From Desulfobacteraceae bacterium (GTDB taxonomy: Bacteria; Desulfobacterota; Desulfobacteria; Desulfobacterales; Desulfobacteraceae), in contig JAGLLQ010000056.1 of NCBI GenBank assembly GCA_023140455.1, positions 1 to 12,556 of the forward strand: DNA of 12,556 nucleotides, read 5' to 3'. The notes beneath the pieces are model-generated. The model was given only the letters and a program-made list of their open reading frames with translations. It did no database searches and was not told where the DNA came from. The position numbers were made by a program, and so were the translations under genes. This document shows, one piece after another, positions 7,000-12,556 of the stretch; position 1 is the first letter of the stretch; the number at the start of each line of letters is the position of its first letter.

Positions 7000-7578
7000 A
7001 TGTCTTTTTTTGAACTTGTAGAAAGCAATAGAAGTTGCAGACGTTTTGATCATTCTGTTAAACTGGACAAGGATATGCTCAAAGAGCTTGTCGTGCTTGC
7101 AAGATTGTGTGCATCTGGCGGGAATGTGCAGCCTTTGAAATATATTCTCTGTTCAGATGAGAAAAAAAATGCAGAGATTTTTTTGTGCCTTAAATGGGCA
7201 GCATATTTAAAAGACTGGAAAGGACCTGAACCCTCTGAAAGACCAACAGGCTATATTACAATTCTTGGAGACAAATCCATTGCAACAAATTTTTGGTGTG
7301 ATCATGGAATAGCCGCCCAGACAATGCTCCTTGGAGCAAGAGATAAAGGCTTTGCTGGATGTATTTTTGCAGCTATTAACCATCCAAATTTAAAAAAGGT
7401 TCTTAGTATTGATGGTAATTTTGACATCCTTTTAGTAATTGCGATTGGCAAGCCAATTGAAGAAATAAAGATAGAAAAAGTTGATACTGACGGTGATATT
7501 AAATACTTCCGTGATGAGGCTTTGGTGCATCATGTGCCAAAAAGAGGGCTCAACGAACTTATCATTTCTTCTTATTAG
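7000..7578 (+). CDS. Nitroreductase-family flavoprotein
   Basis: Members of this family bind FMN and reduce nitro compounds, quinones or other acceptors with NAD(P)H, usually as dimers. The 192-residue protein has the N-terminal FMN-phosphate motif SNRSCRRF (9-16), the second flavin-contact stretch ASGGNVQPLKYIL (38-50), and the C-terminal DHGIAAQTMLLGARDKGFAG (101-120) followed by IAIGKP (147-152). No ferredoxin or other domain is attached, and no substrate-defining residue can be named. The ATG is preceded by AAAGGAG at 6989-6995. It lies 30 bases after rdgB and 30 before the radical SAM gene on the same strand, so it is probably in one operon. A link to radical SAM chemistry, as a reductant or maturation partner, is possible but unproven. 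Confidence 0.9.
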   Translation: MSFFELVESNRSCRRFDHSVKLDKDMLKELVVLARLCASGGNVQPLKYILCSDEKKNAEIFLCLKWAAYLKDWKGPEPSERPTGYITILGDKSIATNFWCDHGIAAQTMLLGARDKGFAGCIFAAINHPNLKKVLSIDGNFDILLVIAIGKPIEEIKIEKVDTDGDIKYFRDEALVHHVPKRGLNELIISSY

Positions 7579-7608
7579 ATTAATTAAATATTATTCAGGC
7601 TAAATAGT

Positions 7609-9303
7609 TTGAAGATCTTTCTTGTAAACCCCAGTCTTTTAGATTTCAGATCAGACGAGTATGATGCTTTTGCTGTTCCAACAGGGCTTTATTATATTGG
7701 CGCACTTTTAAAAAAGCATGGATTTGATGTAGATATTGTAAATCTTGCAATTCAAAAACAACCTTTTGTTTATCTAAATGACCTGCTAAAGGAAGAGAGA
7801 CCTGACATGGTTGCTTTTTCAGTTCTTAATGCAAACAGGTTTTCAGCATTTGAAGCAGCAACCGCAACAAAGAAATTTAATAAAGATATTAAAATAGTGT
7901 TTGGTGGGCCATGTGCAACTTTTTTACCGGAGCATCTTTTTAAAGCTTTACCGGAGCTTGATTATATTGTTGCAGGTGAAGGTGAATTTACATTTTTAGA
8001 ACTTGCTGAGTTGGTCAAATCAGGTAGTGTTGAACAAATTAAAACAATTAAAGGCCTCTGGTATAGAAAAGATAATCAAGTTATAAAAACAGAAAAAAGA
8101 GATCTGATTGCAGATCTTGATATTCTTCCAAACCCAGCAGAGTTTTTTGATTTTCAGCATTTATCTCTGTCAAGGGGATGTCCGGGTAATTGCAGGTTTT
8201 GCGGCTCTCCAAAATTCTGGGGTAAAGGTAATGTAAGGTTTCATTCGGCTGATTGGTTTGTTGATCAGATAGAAGTTCTATATAAAAAAGGCATAACTCA
8301 TTTTTATATCTCTGATGATACCTTTACAATGGATAAAAAGAGAGTGATCAAGGTATGTGAGAAGATAATTTCAAGAAACATTATTATTACCTTTGCGGCG
8401 ATCTCAAGGGTGGATTTTATAAATAAAGACATTCTTTTTTTCATGCGAAAAGCAGGGTGTATCCAGATCAGCTTTGGCGTTGAAAGCGGTGCTTTGCAAA
8501 TAAGAAATAATCTTGGCAAACCAGTTGCCAATGAAAGAATTATTCAAACATTTCAACTTACAGGTTCTTACGGGATTTTACCTAGAGCATATTTTATTTA
8601 TGGTTCACCAGAAGAAACAAAAGAAACAATAAAAGCAAGTTGTGACTTGATTGCTCAAATAAAGCCTTTAAGCGCAATTTTTTATCTTTTAGTAATTTTC
8701 CCCGGAACAGAGTTATATTATAAATTGGAAAGGCAAGGCCTTGTTTCCGATGAAATATGGCACGAAAAAATTGAAGACATTCCATGGTTTGAATTTGATA
8801 CAACTCTTTGTTTTGAAGATGTTAAAAAGTTTGGCAGGGAACTTAGAGCTGCATTTTTCAAAAATCTTGACAAGTTTGCTTTAGATATTAATCTTGTTGA
8901 TAGTAATGAACTTTATTCTGAGCATGCAAAATTTTTATCAAGACTTGGTATGACATTCAGTCATGGTGAATATGCAAATAATAAATATGTAAAGAACTGG
9001 GCAAATTATACGATTGCAGAAAAACTATTTAAGAAAGCTTTGAAGTATAATCATGATTTAGATGCATATCTTGGACTTGGAATGCTTTTTCAGAAAAGGA
9101 GGCAATTTGTAAAAGCAATATCCTTTCTTGAAAAAGGATTGAATTGTTTTCCTGACAGCTATGATATGAATGTTTGCATGGGGATTTGTTTTATGAACAC
9201 AAAGGAATTTTCAAAAGCATTAATTTATTTTAATAAATTTAAAGATATTTCAGCTGTGCAGAAGTATATTAAAATATGTAAAAAACTATTATCAAATGGA
9301 TAA
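7609..9303 (+). CDS. B12-binding radical SAM protein with C-terminal TPR repeats
   Basis: The 564-residue protein has three parts. An N-terminal cobalamin-binding-like domain (1-140) begins MKIFLVNP, with VPTGLYYIGALLKKHGFDV (23-41), FGGPCATFLPEHL (98-110) and AGEGE (122-126). A radical SAM core (about 183-400) carries the 4Fe-4S cysteines C191, C195 and C198 in SRGCPGNCRFC, then YISDDTF (233-239) and a SAM-contact strand ISFGVESG (287-294). The C-terminal part (about 465-550) looks like two to three TPR units (AEKLFKKALKYNHDLDAYLG; AISFLEKGLNCFP; ALIYFNKFK). The usual DxHxxG B12 motif is absent, as in many such proteins. The gene starts at TTG with only AGG (7597-7599) nearby; the conserved N-terminus supports this start. 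It probably modifies a substrate held or delivered by partner proteins. It lies three bases from the DUF6178 gene, so the two products likely work together. Confidence 0.93.
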   Translation: MKIFLVNPSLLDFRSDEYDAFAVPTGLYYIGALLKKHGFDVDIVNLAIQKQPFVYLNDLLKEERPDMVAFSVLNANRFSAFEAATATKKFNKDIKIVFGGPCATFLPEHLFKALPELDYIVAGEGEFTFLELAELVKSGSVEQIKTIKGLWYRKDNQVIKTEKRDLIADLDILPNPAEFFDFQHLSLSRGCPGNCRFCGSPKFWGKGNVRFHSADWFVDQIEVLYKKGITHFYISDDTFTMDKKRVIKVCEKIISRNIIITFAAISRVDFINKDILFFMRKAGCIQISFGVESGALQIRNNLGKPVANERIIQTFQLTGSYGILPRAYFIYGSPEETKETIKASCDLIAQIKPLSAIFYLLVIFPGTELYYKLERQGLVSDEIWHEKIEDIPWFEFDTTLCFEDVKKFGRELRAAFFKNLDKFALDINLVDSNELYSEHAKFLSRLGMTFSHGEYANNKYVKNWANYTIAEKLFKKALKYNHDLDAYLGLGMLFQKRRQFVKAISFLEKGLNCFPDSYDMNVCMGICFMNTKEFSKALIYFNKFKDISAVQKYIKICKKLLSNG

Positions 9304-9306
9304 ACA

Positions 9307-10986
9307 ATGACTGACTATAAATTAGCAAATATTAAAAAAAAAGAGCTTAAACTCTCTCAACAGAGAGAAGAGATTTTAAAACTTGAACCTGAAGAAGCAG
9401 TGGACAGTATTCTCAGCTCTCCTCAGCCTGCCACTTTAATCCAATCTTTTCCAAGTCAGGATTTATACTTTTTAATGCATTCTGTTGGACCAGAAGATTT
9501 TATCCCTGTTTTATCCTTGTCTTCATCAGATCAGTGGGAGCATATTTTAGATATGGATATATGGGCAGATGATAAGCCTGATATTCCCAATATGACCAAA
9601 GCTTTAGGCTTACTTTTCCAGGCAGACTCCAAACGCCTTATGCGGTGGATTGTAAAAGAAAAAGTTGACATGCTGGAGTATTATTTTTTAAAGAATACGG
9701 AGATATGGATCAGGGAGCATGATGATGTCCCTCCTGATGAAGATGATTTTATGACATTTGATGACAAGTTTTATTTCAGATTTCCCAAAGCTTATAAAAA
9801 TGAGGAGGGGAAACCTGCACAAGAGCTTATTACAAATATGCTTGACAGTGTCGCACAAATGGATCTCTCTGTATTCCATGCACTTTTGCTTGAGACAACT
9901 TCAGTATTAGCTCCGGAAGTTGAGGAAGAACAGTTCAGGCTTAAGAATGTTCGACTTGCAGAAAAAGGATTTCTTCCTTCCCATGAAGCAGTGGGTATTT
10001 ATCAGCCTTTATCATCTCTTAAATTAAGGGAAAGACCATCAAGATTATTAGATAAAAAAAGATCTTATAACCCTGATATCCCAATGGCTTCACAATATAC
10101 ATCTCAATTTATCAAAGGAGACAATCTTTTTGCAGCATCACTAAAGTTACTTAACAATGATATCTTTTTTGACTTGCAAGCTGAATTTGCATCTCTTGTA
10201 AATAAAGTAATTTCCGCGGATAAAATTAAAATTCGTGAAAAAGAAGATATTGAAAAAGTAATAGAAAAAGTATGTGCTTATCTTTCAGTAGGTATTGAAA
10301 GAGTGGATAAAAATAATCCTGTGCCAGTGCTTGAAAAGTATTTTCTTGAAGATGTTTTCAGAGCAGGGTCAAGTGAGATCTTAAGACTTGGAAGAAAGAT
10401 TAATCTCTGGCACAAAACAAGCTTTATGAACAAAAATAATCTTCCATTGAGTTTCCTTGATGAAAAATGGCTTGGTATTGTGGGAGGGCTGATGCTTGAC
10501 AGACCTCTGTTTTTTGATGTTTTCAGCCAGGGAGAAGCATACAGGAATTTTAAATCATTTAAGGAGATTCGTGATGTTGCAATAGAGGCTGAAAAAATTA
10601 TTGAGACAGATAAGATACTGGCAACCTTTGATATTGATATCCAATCATTTTCTAAAGGTATTTTAACATATAAATCTCTTCTTTTTACCTTGTGGGTCAA
10701 AAGTCATCTTGGCCTGGATAACTCTTTGAGTCCTATACCTGTTAATGAGTTTAAAGATTTTTTTGCTGCTCTTTTTTCAAATAAAAAAGAGTCTAAGATT
10801 GAGAATATAAAAAGAGAAGATTTTATTTTATGGGTTTCAAAAGTCAGTAAAATAGAACGTGAAGAGATATCAGATGATTTTATTTTTGCAGCAAATGAAA
10901 TGTTTGATGAAATAGAAGAAGAATACGGCTCTGTCAATGTAAATGATCTTGATCTCAGACTTATTCGTCATTTTCTGCTTATATAA
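9307..10986 (+). CDS. DUF6178-family protein of unknown function
   Basis: This 559-residue protein resembles DUF6178, a family I know mainly from Desulfobacterota. Visible segments include a charged N-terminal helix (about 10-33), ATLIQSFPSQDLYFLMHSVG (37-56), an acidic tract PPDEDDFMTFDDKFYFRFP (141-159), and a long, mostly helical C-terminal half ending in an acidic stretch (about 528-543). There is no signal peptide, membrane segment, metal motif or nucleotide-binding loop, and no catalytic residue can be proposed. It starts at ATG three bases after the radical SAM stop, with only a weak GGA site (9298-9300), suggesting translational coupling. This tight pairing is the main clue: it may be the substrate, scaffold or chaperone of the radical SAM enzyme. 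Its stop lies two bases from the stop of the oppositely oriented acetyltransferase gene. The family call is from memory of sequence style. Confidence 0.8.
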   Translation: MTDYKLANIKKKELKLSQQREEILKLEPEEAVDSILSSPQPATLIQSFPSQDLYFLMHSVGPEDFIPVLSLSSSDQWEHILDMDIWADDKPDIPNMTKALGLLFQADSKRLMRWIVKEKVDMLEYYFLKNTEIWIREHDDVPPDEDDFMTFDDKFYFRFPKAYKNEEGKPAQELITNMLDSVAQMDLSVFHALLLETTSVLAPEVEEEQFRLKNVRLAEKGFLPSHEAVGIYQPLSSLKLRERPSRLLDKKRSYNPDIPMASQYTSQFIKGDNLFAASLKLLNNDIFFDLQAEFASLVNKVISADKIKIREKEDIEKVIEKVCAYLSVGIERVDKNNPVPVLEKYFLEDVFRAGSSEILRLGRKINLWHKTSFMNKNNLPLSFLDEKWLGIVGGLMLDRPLFFDVFSQGEAYRNFKSFKEIRDVAIEAEKIIETDKILATFDIDIQSFSKGILTYKSLLFTLWVKSHLGLDNSLSPIPVNEFKDFFAALFSNKKESKIENIKREDFILWVSKVSKIEREEISDDFIFAANEMFDEIEEEYGSVNVNDLDLRLIRHFLLI

Positions 10987-10988
10987 TT

Positions 10989-11408
10989 TTAAGGCTGTAT
11001 GCGCTTACCCAGACTCAGAACATTATCATTGCCATAACCAATTGCATTGTAGAAGGCTATTACTTTGGTATTAGTTTCTCTGACTTGGAGATTTATTTTA
11101 GGGCATCCTTTTTCTTTTAGAAGAGATTCAACATAGAGCATAATTTCACGTCCAAATCCCTTTCTCTGATATTCAGGTGTTACTGCTAAAAAATTTATCC
11201 AGCCCCGCCGCCCCTCATAACCGCCCATTACAGAAGCTACAATTTTTTCCTCAAACACACCGACCAAGAATAATTCAGGGTTAACCATAAGCTTTCTTTC
11301 TATATCATCTACCGGATTACTCCAGGGGACTACTATTCCGCATGCTTTCCATAGACAGATTACTTCTTCCTGATCTTTTTTTTCATATACTCTGATATTT
11401 ATACAGAT
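10989..11408 (-). CDS. YpeA-like GNAT acetyltransferase with a non-standard or lost start codon
   Basis: The protein matches E. coli YpeA almost end to end. Its N-terminus INIRVYEKKDQEEVICLW is followed by VPWSNPVDDIERK, LFLVGVF, SVMGGYEGRRG, the acetyl-CoA loop QRKGFGRE, the stretch CPKINLQVRETN, and a final IGYGNDNVLSLGKR. About 137-139 residues is the YpeA length. No ATG, GTG or TTG lies in frame between the upstream TAA (11442-11444) and residue 41, yet a strong AAGGAGA (11418-11424) precedes the conserved N-terminus. I end the gene at ATC (11408), nine bases after that site; ATA at 11402 is the alternative. The first ordinary start, ATG at 11288, would drop about 40 conserved residues. 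Possible explanations are a rare start codon, a base error or a decaying gene. It follows the zinc-ribbon gene by 51 bases, probably co-transcribed. Substrate unknown. Confidence 0.8.
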   Translation of the reverse strand: MCINIRVYEKKDQEEVICLWKACGIVVPWSNPVDDIERKLMVNPELFLVGVFEEKIVASVMGGYEGRRGWINFLAVTPEYQRKGFGREIMLYVESLLKEKGCPKINLQVRETNTKVIAFYNAIGYGNDNVLSLGKRIQP

Positions 11409-11417
11409 CTTATATAA

Positions 11418-11424
11418 TCTCCTT
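11418..11424 (-). promoter_or_regulatory. Strong ribosome binding site before the acetyltransferase
   Basis: AAGGAGA on the minus strand is a near-consensus Shine-Dalgarno sequence, nine bases before ATC 11408 and 15 before ATA 11402. It shows that translation is meant to start at the full-length N-terminus although no usual start codon follows in frame. Confidence 0.6.
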
Positions 11425-11459
11425 ATTGATACCCTTAATGCTTATCTCTTTGTTATTAA

Positions 11460-11744
11460 TCACTGAGTTCCTTTTTCATTAATAATTGTGAGATGCAGAT
11501 TAAAAGGAGATAATAAAATAAGCAAAACCATTACAGCTACGTATGCCATATATCTATTATTGGGCAATACACTATCAATACAGGTCAATAAAAAATATGC
11601 TGCTACAATTGATATTATTGTTGTCGGCATACTTTTGATTGCAATTTTGTATTTAGTACCACACGATGGGCAATTAAGATAACTCATAGTAATGATCATT
11701 TTCATGTGACTAAATTTATGATTACAATTTTTGCAAGGCGTCAT
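11460..11744 (-). CDS. Small zinc-ribbon membrane protein, cxxc_20_cxxc-like
   Basis: This 94-residue protein starts with a four-cysteine knuckle: CKNC at 4-7 and CPSC at 25-28, separated by 17 residues, likely binding one zinc. Two hydrophobic segments follow (about 40-59 and 65-81), probably a membrane hairpin, and then a short polar tail. The layout resembles the TIGR04104 family (cxxc_20_cxxc), known mostly from Firmicutes and of unknown function. The ATG at 11744 has AAGGGG (11750-11755) five bases upstream. It is upstream of the acetyltransferase on the same strand and divergent from the phosphopantetheinyl transferase across 163 AT-rich bases where I see no convincing promoter. An overlapping open frame on the other strand (11488-11682) lacks recognisable motifs and is treated as a shadow. 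The family match is tentative; the cysteine and membrane features are directly visible. Confidence 0.72.
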   Translation of the reverse strand: MTPCKNCNHKFSHMKMIITMSYLNCPSCGTKYKIAIKSMPTTIISIVAAYFLLTCIDSVLPNNRYMAYVAVMVLLILLSPFNLHLTIINEKGTQ

Positions 11745-11907
11745 TTGGGCCCCTTCATAATAATCAGCATATTTATAAGATTATGCATTATTTAATAATT
11801 TATTTCTTAGTAATTTATAGTTTACGGTATTATTGATGTCAATTGTAAATGTTTATATTGTTAGGGCGAAGTTTGATTTTGTTGCTATAGTAGAGTAGTA
11901 TTTATTC

Positions 11908-12556
11908 ATGGATTCAAGTATGACTCATTTTATCAAAAATAAGATTAAATCAATTCCTTTGCAGAATGAACCTGAAATCAAACTCTGGTATTGTGAAATA
12001 CCGTCAATTTTAACTATTTTATTTGATACTGTAAAACACCCGTATTATACTGAAAATTATAATATAGTTAGAAATAGAACAATTGATAAGCATGATTTTT
12101 TAATAACTTTTCTCTCTGATTTAGAGCTTACAACCTTAAATAATTTTAAAAGTTTTAAAAAACAAATAGAGTGGCTTGCAGGCAGGTTTTTATTAAAAAA
12201 TTGCCTCTCTTTGTTTATTGAAAATATAGACGAATTTAAAAATATACTTGTTGCTTATGAAGAAGAGGGCGCTCCGTTTTTACCGGATTTCCCGGACATC
12301 AAAATATCTCTTTCCCATTCAGGGAATATTGCAGCAGTTGGTATGTGTTCAAAGCAAAATATTGATATAGGTGTTGATGTCGAGCAGTTCAGATCAAAAC
12401 CGGATAAAAATTTTTTAAACACTGCATTTACTCAAAATGAGATAAACAGCATGGATGATACTGTTGAAGATATATTAATAAAATGGACTACTAAGGAGGC
12501 TTTTTTAAAATATATTAAAAAGGGTTTTAACGAAAGCCTTCATAAAGTTGAAGTTA
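11908..12556 (+). CDS. Sfp-type 4'-phosphopantetheinyl transferase (3' end off the window)
   Basis: These enzymes move phosphopantetheine from CoA to a serine of acyl or peptidyl carrier proteins. About 216 residues are visible. The order of motifs is typical: a basic stretch IEWLAGRFLLKN (87-98), ISLSHSGNIAAVG (133-145) with H137, IGVDVEQF (154-161) with the magnesium ligands D157 and E159, FTQNE, then KWTTKEAFLKYIKKGF (192-207) with the third acidic ligand E197. The 5' end is intact; the ATG at 11908 has only a weak AGAG upstream, and ATG 11920 is an alternative. The first 85 or so residues are poorly conserved. No polyketide, peptide or fatty-acid synthase gene is in the window, so its carrier protein is unknown. 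Downstream genes are cut off. Confidence 0.9.
   Translation, partial: MDSSMTHFIKNKIKSIPLQNEPEIKLWYCEIPSILTILFDTVKHPYYTENYNIVRNRTIDKHDFLITFLSDLELTTLNNFKSFKKQIEWLAGRFLLKNCLSLFIENIDEFKNILVAYEEEGAPFLPDFPDIKISLSHSGNIAAVGMCSKQNIDIGVDVEQFRSKPDKNFLNTAFTQNEINSMDDTVEDILIKWTTKEAFLKYIKKGFNESLHKVEV

Noticed and set aside
10278..10937. Long minus-strand open frames inside the DUF6178 gene (10278-10700 and 10704-10937)
   Set aside because: They are low-complexity serine/isoleucine-rich translations without ribosome sites, as expected from antisense of AT-rich coding sequence.
11488..11682. Open frame on the plus strand opposite the zinc-ribbon gene
   Set aside because: It has no recognisable motif, while the minus-strand frame has two CxxC pairs, membrane segments and a good ribosome site.
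11745..11907. Divergent promoters between the zinc-ribbon and phosphopantetheinyl transferase genes
   Set aside because: Several TATATT-like and TTGATG-like hexamers occur, but none has acceptable spacing and the region is very AT-rich.
1..12556. CRISPR array, insertion sequence, phage or defence system
   Set aside because: No spaced direct repeats, transposase or integrase motifs, terminal inverted repeats or known defence genes were seen on either strand.

Overview
The window reads as two genomes joined inside one gene. From 1 to about 1930 the genes look like Campylobacterota (Arcobacter/Sulfurospirillum-type): the 5' part of era, the thiol peroxidase gene tpx with a strong terminator, an Aer/CetB-like PAS protein, and the C-terminal signalling part of a chemotaxis receptor. 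From about 1990 to 12556 they look like Desulfobacterota (probably Desulfobacterales): the receptor's N-terminal sensor, HDOD, metallo-beta-lactamase and response-regulator genes, rdgB, a nitroreductase, a radical SAM protein, a DUF6178 protein, a YpeA-like acetyltransferase, a small zinc-ribbon membrane protein and a phosphopantetheinyl transferase. The lineage calls come from remembered family sequence patterns, not from a database search. The change falls in the most conserved part of the receptor, the cytoplasmic hairpin tip, where codon choice and base composition also shift. The likeliest explanation is a chimeric metagenome contig; natural recombination is the less likely alternative.

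Layout, left half: era runs leftward off the edge and tpx runs rightward from a shared 158-base intergenic region. tpx ends in a 15-bp hairpin terminator. The receptor and PAS genes run leftward with 18 bases between them, the same order as the Campylobacter CetA/CetB energy-taxis pair.

Layout, right half: a rightward signalling operon (HDOD protein, metallo-beta-lactamase-fold hydrolase, and a receiver domain fused to an RsbW-type ATPase) spans 3457-6215 with gaps of 9-17 bases. After 139 bases holding an extended -10 sequence, a second rightward operon spans 6355-10986: rdgB, nitroreductase, B12-binding radical SAM protein with TPRs, DUF6178. It meets two leftward genes almost stop-to-stop: the acetyltransferase, whose full-length frame lacks a normal start codon, and the zinc-ribbon protein. 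A Sfp-type phosphopantetheinyl transferase runs rightward off the end.

I see no tRNA, rRNA, CRISPR array, insertion sequence, attachment site or origin. No clear new system emerges. The best candidates for follow-up are the HDOD/MBL/receiver-ATPase operon and the radical SAM-DUF6178 pair. The most important practical observation is the junction: genes left and right of about 1930-1990 should not be assumed to come from the same organism.
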